From Nostoc commune NIES-4072 (GTDB taxonomy: Bacteria > Cyanobacteriota > Cyanobacteriia > Cyanobacteriales > Nostocaceae): a DNA stretch of 64,000 nt. The stretch's first letter is position 1. The number at the start of each line of letters is the position of its first letter. Positions 49,246-58,275 of the stretch are shown here, piece by piece. The stretch covers positions 6,376,792 through 6,440,791 of the forward strand of contig NZ_BDUD01000001.1 in the NCBI RefSeq assembly GCF_003113895.1, read 5' to 3'. Under the pieces are notes generated by a model. The model was given only the letters and a program-made list of their open reading frames with translations, made no database searches and had not been told where the DNA came from. Made by a program: the position numbers and the translations under genes.

Positions 49246-49302
49246 TCGATCGCTTAACAGCTACAAAATCTTTTGCCAGTTAGCTTTTAGAGCTTGAGTA
49301 AG

Positions 49303-50468
49303 CTATGTACCTATATTAAAAATCCTATGTCCTAACCATCCTAAACCCAAGCCTAGACTAGAAGTGCTAGCTAAAATTAGAAAAGTATGAAATTTGCTAA
49401 AAGATTCTAGTAATTTATCTCCAGCCACAGCCATAGCCCAAGCCCCAGCTACAGCCACAGCCCAAGCCACAGCCCAAGCCCCAGCCACAGCCACAGCCGA
49501 AGCCCAAGCCCCAGCCACAGCCCAAGCTACAGCTACAGCCTCAGCCACAGCCCAAGCCCCAGCCACAGCCCAAGCCCAAGCCCAAATTATGTGCGGAGCG
49601 TTAAACGCTGCTAACAAATAGCCTATCAATAGGTAGCTTAGTAATACACCAATCAACCAGCCCCAGGGAATAATTCTAGGTGGTTTAGTAGTTGGTTTAA
49701 CTCGAAGAATTGGCTTTAAGGATAGCTTGGCTTTGGAAGGAAGAACTTCTTTTCTATGAACTCGATCAACAGGTGGTGGAGGCGTTGCTTTTGGTGCTTC
49801 TAACATTGCCAACCATACCTGCATTGACTGAGGGCGGTCTTTTGCCTCCAGTGCCATGCCTTCGAGAATTGCTTGATTTAATTGATCGCTGATGCTTGGA
49901 TTAATTTGTTTAGGTGGAATCAGGAAAGTATTGTCTAGCTTGCGAGCCAGAGAAGTTGTAGGGCGTTGACCTGTCAGCCCATAATAGAGTGTGGCAACCA
50001 GACAGTAAACATCGACCGTTGGATCTCGACTACCTCTGCTCATCTGCTCATAGGGCGCAAATCCCTCATTACCTGCAATACCCTTTGAACTCAAAGTTTT
50101 AGGCACGAGTTCTTTAGCAATGCCAAAGTCAATCAGAACTGCTTTGCCATTACTCCGCAGCATGATATTTCCGGATACTCCATTACCAAACACAAACGGT
50201 CTGCTTCCTCAAAGGAGTCTACGACCTCCACAATATACTTATGCTTACACCTCTGAAGCTTTAAGGCTTCTCGCAAAAACATTGTCTTTAGCCGTCCGCG
50301 CTCCGACTGGTTAAGGGAATTTAGTAAATCATCATTTAAAGTTTTAATGACTTGGCGATCGCCTTTCTTATTTTTTACCAAATAAGTAATACCAAATCGT
50401 CCCCTTCCCAATTCCCTTTCAATAGTATATTTGCCACCTTGCAATTGATTACCTGCTATCCAAGCCAC
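49303..50468 (-). pseudogene. Broken Ser/Thr protein kinase with Ala/Val/Trp repeat membrane domain
   Basis: The N-terminal piece (50133-50468) carries the kinase glycine loop ELGRGRFGITY, the lysine in RQVIKTL and ends at LCLVMEY. The C-terminal piece (49303-50193) resumes at GNIMLRSNGKAVLIDFGIAKE and APYEQMSRGSRDPTVDVY in another frame. Between them about 45-55 codons containing the catalytic HRD loop are missing. This is an out-of-frame deletion near 50165-50195, and kinase activity is therefore lost. After the kinase part comes a proline/lysine linker, then a ~55-residue stretch of only W, A, V, G, E, S, M built from hexamer repeats, flanked by membrane helices. Confidence 0.85.
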
Positions 50469-50587
50469 ATTTGTAGCCCCAAAATACTTATATTAACTTT
50501 CACATAAGAAAGACTGAAGAACCGGAGAAGCTGTAGCACGCGCTCAAGTTAGATATACAGGAAAAATTTTCAGTGATAGTACTGAAC

Positions 50588-50680
50588 TAGGACTTACGCA
50601 AAAATTGCTAAAAAGCTTAATTTCTCGAACCGCCAAGACGCCAAGAGCGCCGAGAATTCGTAGAGTGTGCGTAAGTCCTA
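50588..50680 (+). mobile_element. MITE, copy 3 (93 bp, 5-bp target duplication TGAAC)
   Basis: Termini TAGGACTTACGC and GCGTAAGTCCTA, interior nearly identical to copy 2 in the opposite orientation, flanked by TGAAC at 50583-50587 and 50681-50685. It lies between the broken kinase and the oxygenase gene. Confidence 0.95.
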
Positions 50681-50722
50681 TGAACTTATCCGCGAGGATA
50701 GAGAACGGTGAGTCAGTATGTT

Positions 50723-51604
50723 TTAGATGCTAGCATTGTCAGAGCTTTGCTGCTTAAAATTTTCCGTTGGCCCCACATTTGCAATTTCATAGCCAGTGGG
50801 ATAGCTGGGAATAGGAGAGTCAATATAAAAATTAGGGTGATTTCGAGGTGGGAATAACCGGATTAATTTGGCTCGGATTTTTAGTAGATTTACCATAACC
50901 GATCGCAGCAATGGCGAAGGATAGGGAAAACCAAAGGCATCGAGCATTGTCTCATCCAATAAAGCGTAGATACCTGGTTTGATAGAAGAACGCATCCACG
51001 AAGGAAACCAACTCAAAAATAAATCGCGTGTAGCTTCCCCTACTCGACGATTTGTATCTGAATAGCGAAAGTTTTGGCGTTCGTAGTCAAGGTTATAGCG
51101 CTCCAATTCTTCATAGGTTTCAGGGATATTCTGAATCTGCATTTGCTTACCTACTTCTCGCCAGAAGTAAAAAGACGCTAATTTTTCTTGTTCGCACATC
51201 AGCCGCCAACCAAACCGCACATTCCAACGGATAGGCTCGAAAATGAAGGTTGAAAGTACATACAGGAAATCACTGTTGTCAATCTTGAAGCGTCCGTGGA
51301 GTGCATTCATGCGTTGCAGGGCTTCTTTGCCGCGATCGCTATCATAACCCCACTTAATCATCTCTCCAACAATTATTGCCGTATCATCGTAGCGTTTTTG
51401 CGGACAATGGGTAAATTCTCCTGTCTGATTCAGCAATTTAGAAATACTAGGAACGCAGTAAGTTCGCATCAAAGCAACTTCGAGCGATCGCGTCATATCC
51501 CAAGGAAACTCATAGCCATTCATCAAGTTATAAATCCGGCAATGATCTTGCACTGGATCAAGTTGCTGAACTAGCTGAAAATTTTTATAGCGATTGAGAA
51601 GCAT
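50723..51604 (-). CDS. MpaB-like (DUF2236) oxygenase family protein
   Basis: A 293-residue helical protein resembling the DUF2236/MpaB/latex-clearing oxygenase family. Supporting features are RNVRFGWRL-like basic regions, an ALHGRFKI segment with histidine, and DLFLSWFPSWMRSSIKPGIY. Members usually bind haem through a histidine. It starts 25 bases after the cup gene on the same strand, so it appears to be the last gene of the CO2-uptake operon, where a cupS gene might be expected in related operons. Its link to carbon uptake is unproven. Confidence 0.65.
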   Translation of the reverse strand: MLLNRYKNFQLVQQLDPVQDHCRIYNLMNGYEFPWDMTRSLEVALMRTYCVPSISKLLNQTGEFTHCPQKRYDDTAIIVGEMIKWGYDSDRGKEALQRMNALHGRFKIDNSDFLYVLSTFIFEPIRWNVRFGWRLMCEQEKLASFYFWREVGKQMQIQNIPETYEELERYNLDYERQNFRYSDTNRRVGEATRDLFLSWFPSWMRSSIKPGIYALLDETMLDAFGFPYPSPLLRSVMVNLLKIRAKLIRLFPPRNHPNFYIDSPIPSYPTGYEIANVGPTENFKQQSSDNASI

Positions 51605-51629
51605 CTGAAATTTCTCTGTATAAATTCAG

Positions 51630-52760
51630 TTATTTATTCACATCAAGCAACCGTGAAGTTTCTAACCGACTCATCCACTTTTCTAAATAAACTTGATTAC
51701 CTTTTTCTTCATTTGGATCTTTAGTATCCAAACGATAAGGCATCAGTCCCAAAATTGTTGCTGTTGTCACGCAAAACATCGATTTTTGGAAACTCATGCA
51801 AATTTGTACCCGCAAATCATCTTCACCCCGAAGACTGCGACGATAAACTTCGTGCAAATACTCTGGAAGATAATGACGCATATCCTGCATCAACAAGGTG
51901 GGAGGAATACCCGCGCCACCAATTGGTAAAGGATCGGCATACAATGCGCCATATTGAAATCGAGTTTGATCTGGGGGAATTTGATATCCTTGGGCGTTGT
52001 ATGAAACTGTACCGTGGAAAGGAGTTCCCCGGAAAAATACTGCTTCTACATAAGGTATTGCTGTATCTGCTAAGAAGGTCAAACCAACGCTTTTGGGAAT
52101 GATTTCATAGACCTCACCTCGAATTTTGACGGCGTAGGTGATTGGGTTTGATGCATTTGCCACTAACCCTGCTTTAATGTGTTCTACAACTTGGGGAATC
52201 GATTTGATTTCGCCTCGGTCGTAGCGGTCTGACAAGTTAAGAAACATATCAGCCATTACTCGCCAGAATTGACCTAAACCAGTGTAGTAAGCAGAGACGC
52301 GCAAGTTTTCTGTTAAGAAATCTGGAAACAGTTGGTTAATACCTAGAATTAAGGGATTATTTTTAAATTTTGCTGTGATAACGGCTTGCGCTCTTTCTTG
52401 AAATTCTTTTGTATCTAAATAGGTATCTAGTCCGCCGCCACCGTGCCACATCATGGCTTTCATACAATATTCGGCATATTCAAAATTAATTCGGTTATGC
52501 CACCAGTGACGGAGTAATTTCTGAAAAGAAACCTCTCCATTAAAGTATTTAAAAAATGGGAAAAATATTAAAAACTGATGCTCGGCAATATAATTAAGAT
52601 TTTTTGAGTAGGCATCTAAAACTACACCATAACTTTTAAGAATACCAACAACTTCCAAAACATTTTCTGGATTATCGGGGACTAATGCATCTCCTGTTTG
52701 CAAACGTTCAATATACTCAGCTAAGGGATTGTGAACCGCTTTCTTTTTAATAGTTACCAT
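51630..52760 (-). CDS. cupB: CO2 hydration protein (ChpX/ChpY, CupB-like)
   Basis: Cup proteins sit on the NDH-1 complex in the thylakoid membrane and convert CO2 to bicarbonate, powered by electron transfer. The 376-residue protein begins MVTIKKKAVH at 52760 with a ggagaga site just upstream. It contains the family motif RHWWHNRINFEYAEYC, where H85 and R90 (5 apart) are the likely zinc/active-site residues. I favour CupB over CupA because CupA is larger and its equivalent histidine lies about 45 residues later. Also, no cupS-like gene follows. The downstream neighbour is an MpaB-like gene. Confidence 0.75.
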   Translation of the reverse strand: MVTIKKKAVHNPLAEYIERLQTGDALVPDNPENVLEVVGILKSYGVVLDAYSKNLNYIAEHQFLIFFPFFKYFNGEVSFQKLLRHWWHNRINFEYAEYCMKAMMWHGGGGLDTYLDTKEFQERAQAVITAKFKNNPLILGINQLFPDFLTENLRVSAYYTGLGQFWRVMADMFLNLSDRYDRGEIKSIPQVVEHIKAGLVANASNPITYAVKIRGEVYEIIPKSVGLTFLADTAIPYVEAVFFRGTPFHGTVSYNAQGYQIPPDQTRFQYGALYADPLPIGGAGIPPTLLMQDMRHYLPEYLHEVYRRSLRGEDDLRVQICMSFQKSMFCVTTATILGLMPYRLDTKDPNEEKGNQVYLEKWMSRLETSRLLDVNK

Positions 52761-52789
52761 TGCTATCTCTCCAAAAACTTTAGGAATTA

Positions 52790-52957
52790 GGGCATTGGGC
52801 ATGGGGCATGGGGCATGGGAAAGAGGACTTGGGGACTCTTGAGAATTGGGGACAAGGGAAACACTTGTTGCAAGTTCTAATTTAAGTCTCCTTGTCCCCT
52901 TGTCCCCTTGTCTTCCCTGCCTCCCCTGCTCCCTGCTTCTTCCCCATTCCCTAATCC
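52790..52957. repeat. STRR-rich spacer
   Basis: Heptamer-like (gggcatg)n at 52796-52820, then (ccttgtc)n and (cctaatc)n units between the ndhD and cup genes. Confidence 0.75.
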
Positions 52958-54463
52958 CTAATCCCTAGTCCCCATTGCTTTATCCAAGGACACTGCTACT
53001 ACTACGTTTTGGTTATTCACCATTGCTGTAATTGTTGGTTCAGTCCAGCGTGCTAACCAACCAGGTTGAATGCCGAAAATTACAATCAGCACAGCTAAAA
53101 TTGCAGCTGGGGCGCGATCGCTCCAATACACCCGTGGTAAGTTGGTAACTTGTGCAGACAAGCGTCCAAAAAAGGCACGGTTAAGAAGTATCAGGAAGTA
53201 AACCGCAGTTAAGCCTGTACCAATCATTGATAGCAATGTTTGAACTGGAAAAACTGGGAAACTCCCCCGAAAAACGATGAATTCGGAAATAAAGCCTAGC
53301 ATTCCCGGTATCCCTGCGCTAGCCATAACTCCCACAACAATCAAGCTACCAATTACAGGCATACCGCGTTCTGGGTTCAGCAGTCCTTGGAGAACTTCTA
53401 AATCCCGGCTTCCGGCTTTTTTATATACAACCCCTACCAGCAAAAACAGCATGGCGGAAATCAAGCCGTGGCTAATCATCTGCATAACAGCACCCAACAC
53501 ACTTAATGGTGTGGAAGCCGCCGCCGCCAAAAGCACATAGCCCATGTGACCAATAGAACTGTATGCTACCATCTTTTTCATGTCGGTCTGGGCGATCGCG
53601 CAGGATGCACCATACAGTACACTGACTACTGCCCAGGTTGCTAACCAAGGAGCCACATAAGCCCAAGCTTCTGGTAACAAGTTCATGCCAAACCGCAGTA
53701 AGCCATAAGTTCCCAACTTCAACAACACTCCAGCCAACAGCACAGAAATTGGTGTGGAAGCTTCAACGTGAGCATCTGGCAACCAAGTATGGAAGGGAAC
53801 CAAGGGAATTTTAATTCCGAAACCTATCAAAATTCCCCCTAGCAGTAAAAGCTGTGTCGCTAAAGGTAGAGTCGTAGCATTCAAGGTTGCTAGTGCAAAG
53901 CTAGAGGAACCACTCAGCCAAACCATGCCGAGAAAACTTGCCAAAATCAAGATTCCCGAAACAGCAGTATAAATGAGAAATTTTGTTGCAGCATAACCCC
54001 GCTTTTCTCCACCCCAAATAGCTATCAACAGATATAGCGGGATTAGTTCCAATTCATAAAACAAGAAAAATAGCAGTAAATCCTGTGCTAGAAAAGCTCC
54101 AGTCACTCCAGCGCTTAATAATAGTATCAAAGAGTAATAAAATTTAGGACGCTGAAGGGATTCATCGCTGCTATAAATGGCAATGCAAGTTAACAATCCA
54201 TTCAAGACCAGCAGTGGTAAAGATAAACCATCTATTCCCAAGTTATAGTTCAAGCCTAAAACATCTATCCAAGGGAGGGACTCGGCAAATTGTTGAGTGA
54301 TTTCCCCTGGATGAAACTGAATTGCTAGTATGATTGTCCACAAGAAAGCAATACTGGCAAAGACCAAAGCCACCCCACGGGCGAATTTACCACTGATGCC
54401 AGAGGGCGAGAAACCAATTAAAGCTGCGCCGATTAACAGCACTAGAATTAAAACACTAAGCAT
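52958..54463 (-). CDS. ndhD4: NAD(P)H-quinone oxidoreductase chain 4 of a CO2-uptake NDH-1 (NdhD3/D4 type)
   Basis: A 501-residue membrane protein of the MrpD/NuoM antiporter-like family with about 14 helices. Visible motifs are LLLFFLFYELELIPLYLLIAIWGG (first glutamate and lysine region), PLVPFHTWLPDAHVEASTPISVLLAGVLLKLG, and MKKMVAYSSIGHMGYVLL. These supply the proton-channel residues. Association with a cup gene makes it the D3/D4 form used for CO2 uptake rather than respiration. I assign D4 only because the linked Cup protein looks like CupB. Confidence 0.8.
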   Translation of the reverse strand: MLSVLILVLLIGAALIGFSPSGISGKFARGVALVFASIAFLWTIILAIQFHPGEITQQFAESLPWIDVLGLNYNLGIDGLSLPLLVLNGLLTCIAIYSSDESLQRPKFYYSLILLLSAGVTGAFLAQDLLLFFLFYELELIPLYLLIAIWGGEKRGYAATKFLIYTAVSGILILASFLGMVWLSGSSSFALATLNATTLPLATQLLLLGGILIGFGIKIPLVPFHTWLPDAHVEASTPISVLLAGVLLKLGTYGLLRFGMNLLPEAWAYVAPWLATWAVVSVLYGASCAIAQTDMKKMVAYSSIGHMGYVLLAAAASTPLSVLGAVMQMISHGLISAMLFLLVGVVYKKAGSRDLEVLQGLLNPERGMPVIGSLIVVGVMASAGIPGMLGFISEFIVFRGSFPVFPVQTLLSMIGTGLTAVYFLILLNRAFFGRLSAQVTNLPRVYWSDRAPAAILAVLIVIFGIQPGWLARWTEPTITAMVNNQNVVVAVSLDKAMGTRD

Positions 54464-54537
54464 AGACGGAATTCAGGTAAGGGAAGCAGGGGAAGCAGGG
54501 GGAGCAGGGGGAGAGTAAAAACTTTTAACTCCTGTAC

Positions 54538-54596
54538 AGACGCGATTAATCGCGTCTCTACTCCTAACTCCTGTACAGACGCGATTAATCGCATCT
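54538..54596. repeat. 20-bp palindromic repeat, copies 4 and 5
   Basis: Two copies (54538-54557 perfect, 54577-54596 with one mismatch) separated by ctactcctaactcctgtac, in the ndhF-ndhD spacer, next to a gcaggggaa-type STRR (54480-54512). The pair arrangement mirrors that at 30354-30412. Confidence 0.88.
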
Positions 54597-54606
54597 CCTA
54601 ACTCGC

Positions 54607-56463
54607 TTAAAAAGGTAATTTATCTAGTAAACCAGATGACCAACTGATGAATAAACCCAGGACGCTGACGACCGCTAAGATGGTCAACATATAGCCCTGA
54701 GATTGCCCAGAAATGCTATACTTTAAAGTTTGTCCGCCAAGAATAGTCGCAAATCCAACCAAGTTGACTAAACCATCGACTAAATAGCGATCGCTCCAAG
54801 CAGAGATTTTAGATAGCAGTGCGACTGCACCCACTACTGTTACCCGATAAACTCGGTCAATATAAAAATCATAACCTAACAAGTCCTGCACAAATCTCCA
54901 CGCCAAAATTCTGGATCTTGACCAAGCTTTGTGTAGATGAACTGTAGACCCTACAACTACCCCCACGACGGTAGAAATAAATAACGCTAACGCCACATAC
55001 CAATTAATACTTTCCCAATCTGGTAGCAAGTACCATTGCTGTAGCATCAAAGGCACAAGCAGAGTCAAGACTGTAAGAATCACCATTGGTAAGGCCATCT
55101 GCCAGCCAACTTCTGGGGTGCGACGGGTTTTCTGTTGCGGTTTCCCCCAGAAGACTAATCTGAATACTCTGGTCAAGTTTAATGCTGTTAAGCCATTGAC
55201 CAATAATAAAACCCCAATTACCCAAGGGCTAATATTCACAAAACCATCAGCCCATGCTAACATAGCCCAAAAGCTTCCTAATGGTAGGAGTGTTACCATT
55301 CCGGCTGCACCGACAATAAAAGCAGTAGTTGTGGCTGGCATCCTTGACCATAGACCGCCCATTTCTGTTAAGTCTTGGCTTTGGGTAGTCAAGATTACTG
55401 AACCGGAACTCATGAATAATAATGCTTTAGCGATCGCATGAGTTAACAGCAACATCAAGGCTACACCTCCTTGCTGTAACCCCACCGCCAAAAAAACTAA
55501 GCCCATGTATGCACTGGTGGAATGAGATAGCGATCGCTTAATGTCAATTTGAGCTATGGATACTAATGTCGCCCCAATTGCCGTTACCGTTCCCATGACT
55601 ACTAATACATTCAAGGCAACTGGCGACAGGGCTAACAATGGTTGTAGTTTATACAGTAAATAAGCACCACCAGCTACGACTAGTGAGTTTCTCATTACCG
55701 AGGCGGGGTTCGGCCCTTCCATTGCTTCATCCAACCAAAGATGCAGAGGAAATTGAGCGCATTTACCAGCAGGCCCAGCAATTAACGCCAACCCTAGCAA
55801 TGTTGATGCCATTGGGCTTAAATTAGCTGTTTGCGCCCACTCATATAAATTTGAAAAGTTCAAGCTGCCGGCTAAGGTGGAAAGCGTCACTACTCCCATC
55901 AGCAACAACAAGTCTCCCACCCGTTTGGTTAAAAACGCATCCCGTGCTGCTGTCACTACTAGCGGTTGAGCATACCAAAATCCCACCAGCAAGTAAGTTG
56001 AAAGTGTCAGCACTTCCAAAAGGGCATAGCTGAAAAACAAAGAATCACTGATTGCTAAAGCACTTAGGGCTGCCTCAAAAAATCCCAGCAGTGCAAAAAA
56101 ACGTGCCAACGACCAGTCTTTTTCCATGTAGCCCAGAGCGTAAACTTGTGCAAGTAAGCTTAACCCTGTAATTAAAACTGTTGCCCCAATGCTAACTGCC
56201 GAGAGTTCCAAGGCAAAAGATAAGTCTAAATCAGCAGCTTTAAACCACGTCACCAGTAACTTTTCTGGTTCTCTATCCCAGATAATGTTAAATACAAACA
56301 GACTATGGACAAAAGCCAAAACCGTCGTCAACAAGTTTATGTATGCCGCAGGTCTTGGCCCTGTTCGCTGAATTATTCCTATTCCCCACGGCAACGTCAA
56401 AATTGCGCCTAATAAGCTATATAAAGGCACAAACCAACTTGTTGAAAATAGAAATTGATGCAT
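54607..56463 (-). CDS. ndhF4: NAD(P)H-quinone oxidoreductase chain 5 of a CO2-uptake NDH-1 (NdhF3/F4 type)
   Basis: A 618-residue membrane protein of the NuoL/NdhF family, about 16 helices with the long C-terminal extension that runs along the membrane arm. Clear motifs are SLLAQVYALGYMEKDWSLAR, FFSYALLEVLTLSTYLLVGFW and QFPLHLWLDEAMEGPNPASV. It is first in the operon ndhF-ndhD-cup-(mpaB-like). The intergenic region separates it from the divergent carboxysome operon, so both may respond to carbon supply. Confidence 0.8.
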   Translation of the reverse strand: MHQFLFSTSWFVPLYSLLGAILTLPWGIGIIQRTGPRPAAYINLLTTVLAFVHSLFVFNIIWDREPEKLLVTWFKAADLDLSFALELSAVSIGATVLITGLSLLAQVYALGYMEKDWSLARFFALLGFFEAALSALAISDSLFFSYALLEVLTLSTYLLVGFWYAQPLVVTAARDAFLTKRVGDLLLLMGVVTLSTLAGSLNFSNLYEWAQTANLSPMASTLLGLALIAGPAGKCAQFPLHLWLDEAMEGPNPASVMRNSLVVAGGAYLLYKLQPLLALSPVALNVLVVMGTVTAIGATLVSIAQIDIKRSLSHSTSAYMGLVFLAVGLQQGGVALMLLLTHAIAKALLFMSSGSVILTTQSQDLTEMGGLWSRMPATTTAFIVGAAGMVTLLPLGSFWAMLAWADGFVNISPWVIGVLLLVNGLTALNLTRVFRLVFWGKPQQKTRRTPEVGWQMALPMVILTVLTLLVPLMLQQWYLLPDWESINWYVALALFISTVVGVVVGSTVHLHKAWSRSRILAWRFVQDLLGYDFYIDRVYRVTVVGAVALLSKISAWSDRYLVDGLVNLVGFATILGGQTLKYSISGQSQGYMLTILAVVSVLGLFISWSSGLLDKLPF

Positions 56464-57123
56464 TTAAATTCACCTTGACGACTCAGCCTTAATTTTAAAA
56501 AAGCTTTTATACTATTATTTATTTTACAAAATTAATTTATGATAAATATCAATATTTTTTTACTCTTGTTTCAACTAAACTATCATAATTATTTTTACTT
56601 TTCTTTACCCTATTAAACTTTGATAAAATATAACTTTACATAGGTTAAAGCATTTACTTGCTTTAACCTCACCTTTGTTTTTACATTTTTATTTCTACTT
56701 TGAACAAACTACTTTATAGGATATATTTGGAAAAATTATATATTTTTCACTTAGTCCTTGTATATATAGCAGAAATTGGCAGAACCTAGACACAGCATAA
56801 CATATAGCAGCTTGTCGTCCCTCGCCAGATAAAATTACCCTTGGTTATGAATGTCATTTTGTAAATGAGATAAAGAAATTATAAAGCATAAGTGGCTCCT
56901 CTAGGAATCAGAGAACTTTAATTGCTCAGGAGGGCAGATAAATTTTTGTTAAGTTTTTTAAAACTTTCTTATCATAAACTATTATAGTAATTTATATTGC
57001 CAGGAAGGCCAACCTTTCCTATGCTTAATTTGGAAGTGTTTTCTTAGCTATTAAGATCAAGCTCTCCCCGTCAAAAATTTTAAGCGACAGTACAGATTGG
57101 ATTAATATTGTAGGAGTTCTGCG
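56464..57123. other. Divergent regulatory region between ndhF and ccmK
   Basis: About 660 very AT-rich bases that must hold the promoters of two carbon-concentrating operons. I see no gene and no clear tandem repeat. LysR-type binding sites (T-N11-A with dyad) are likely but too loose to place by eye. Confidence 0.5.
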
Positions 57124-57432
57124 ATGCCAATTGCAGTTGGGATGATTGAAACGAAGGGCTTTCCAGCAGTAGTGGAAGCTGCTGATGCGATGGTGAAAGC
57201 CGCCCGTGTGACTTTAGTAGGGTATGAAAAAATTGGTAGCGCTCGCGTCACCGTGATAGTTAGGGGAGATGTATCGGAAGTACAAGCTTCCGTAGCTGCT
57301 GGGGTTGAAGCGGCGAAAAGAGTTTTTGGTGGTGAAGTTTTATCCACTCACATCATTGCTCGTCCTCACGAAAACCTGGAATACGTCTTGCCGATACGTT
57401 ACACAGAAGCTGTAGAACAATTCCGTACTTAA
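57124..57432 (+). CDS. ccmK2: Carboxysome shell hexamer protein, CcmK2-like
   Basis: A 102-residue single-BMC-domain protein forming the hexameric tiles of the beta-carboxysome shell. The whole length matches the family ([50 protein letters not shown]). It ends shortly after VEQFRT, like CcmK2 of other cyanobacteria. The gene starts the ccmK-K-L-M-N-O operon. Confidence 0.95.
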   Translation: MPIAVGMIETKGFPAVVEAADAMVKAARVTLVGYEKIGSARVTVIVRGDVSEVQASVAAGVEAAKRVFGGEVLSTHIIARPHENLEYVLPIRYTEAVEQFRT

Positions 57433-57523
57433 AAGCTGTTTAAACAAAGTAATTAACGCTCAAAACCTTTTTGAGCATCACTTTTGTCCAAGGCTAAAAA
57501 CAATAAAAAAGGGATTAAAACTA

Positions 57524-57868
57524 ATGTCAATTGCAGTAGGAATGGTTGAAACGCTAGGCTTTCCAGCAGTAGTGGAAGCTGCTGATGCAATGGTGAAAGC
57601 TGCCCGTGTTACTCTAGTAGGCTATGAAAAAATCGGTAGTGGTCGAGTTACCGTAATTGTTCGGGGTGATGTGTCGGAAGTGCAAGCTTCCGTAGGCGCT
57701 GGTGTTGAATCAGTAAAGCGAGTCAACGGCGGACAAGTGTTATCTACTCACATTATTGCTCGTCCTCACGAAAACTTGGAATATGTCCTACCAATTCGTT
57801 ATACCGAAGATGTAGAGCAGTTCCGGGAAAATGTGAATGCAATTCGTCCTTTCGGTAGAAGACCGTAA
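57524..57868 (+). CDS. ccmK1: Carboxysome shell hexamer protein, CcmK1-like
   Basis: A 114-residue BMC-domain protein about 85% like the preceding gene by eye, with a longer C-terminus ([13 protein letters not shown]) as in CcmK1. The two genes are an old tandem duplication kept with different tails. The gap to ccmL is only 6 bases. Confidence 0.95.
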   Translation: MSIAVGMVETLGFPAVVEAADAMVKAARVTLVGYEKIGSGRVTVIVRGDVSEVQASVGAGVESVKRVNGGQVLSTHIIARPHENLEYVLPIRYTEDVEQFRENVNAIRPFGRRP

Positions 57869-57874
57869 TTTGTA

Positions 57875-58177
57875 ATGCAAGTCGCCAAAGTTCGCGGCAC
57901 AGTAGTTAGCACCCAAAAAGATCCAAGTCTTCGAGGTGTGAAACTACTGTTGTTACAATTAGTAGATGAAGACGGAAACATCCTGCCACAATACGAGGTA
58001 GCAGCAGATATTGTGGGAGCAGGAGTAGATGAGTGGGTACTTGTCAGTCGTGGCAGTGCTGCTCGTCAAGTTATTGGCAATGAACAGCGACCATTAGATG
58101 CAGTGGTAGTAGCGATTATAGATACTATTCACGTTGAAGATCGCCTAATTTACAGCAAAAAAGATCAATATCGATAG
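57875..58177 (+). CDS. ccmL: Carboxysome vertex protein
   Basis: A 100-residue protein of the CcmL/EutN family that forms pentamers closing the carboxysome corners. Features: MQVAKVRGTVVSTQKDPSLR, a conserved GAGVDEWVLVSRGSAARQV, and DAVVVAIIDTIHVE. Length is normal. Confidence 0.96.
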   Translation: MQVAKVRGTVVSTQKDPSLRGVKLLLLQLVDEDGNILPQYEVAADIVGAGVDEWVLVSRGSAARQVIGNEQRPLDAVVVAIIDTIHVEDRLIYSKKDQYR

Positions 58178-58206
58178 TCATTAGTCATTAGTCATTAGTC
58201 ATTAGC
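58177..58206. repeat. Heptamer STRR (tagtcat)n
   Basis: About four copies of tagtcat immediately after ccmL, before ccmM, followed by aaatggcaaa-type words. Confidence 0.85.
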
Positions 58207-58275
58207 TCTCGACAAAAGGCAAATGGCAAAGGACAAATGACAAATGGCAAATGACAATACAGGAGGAATCTCGAA

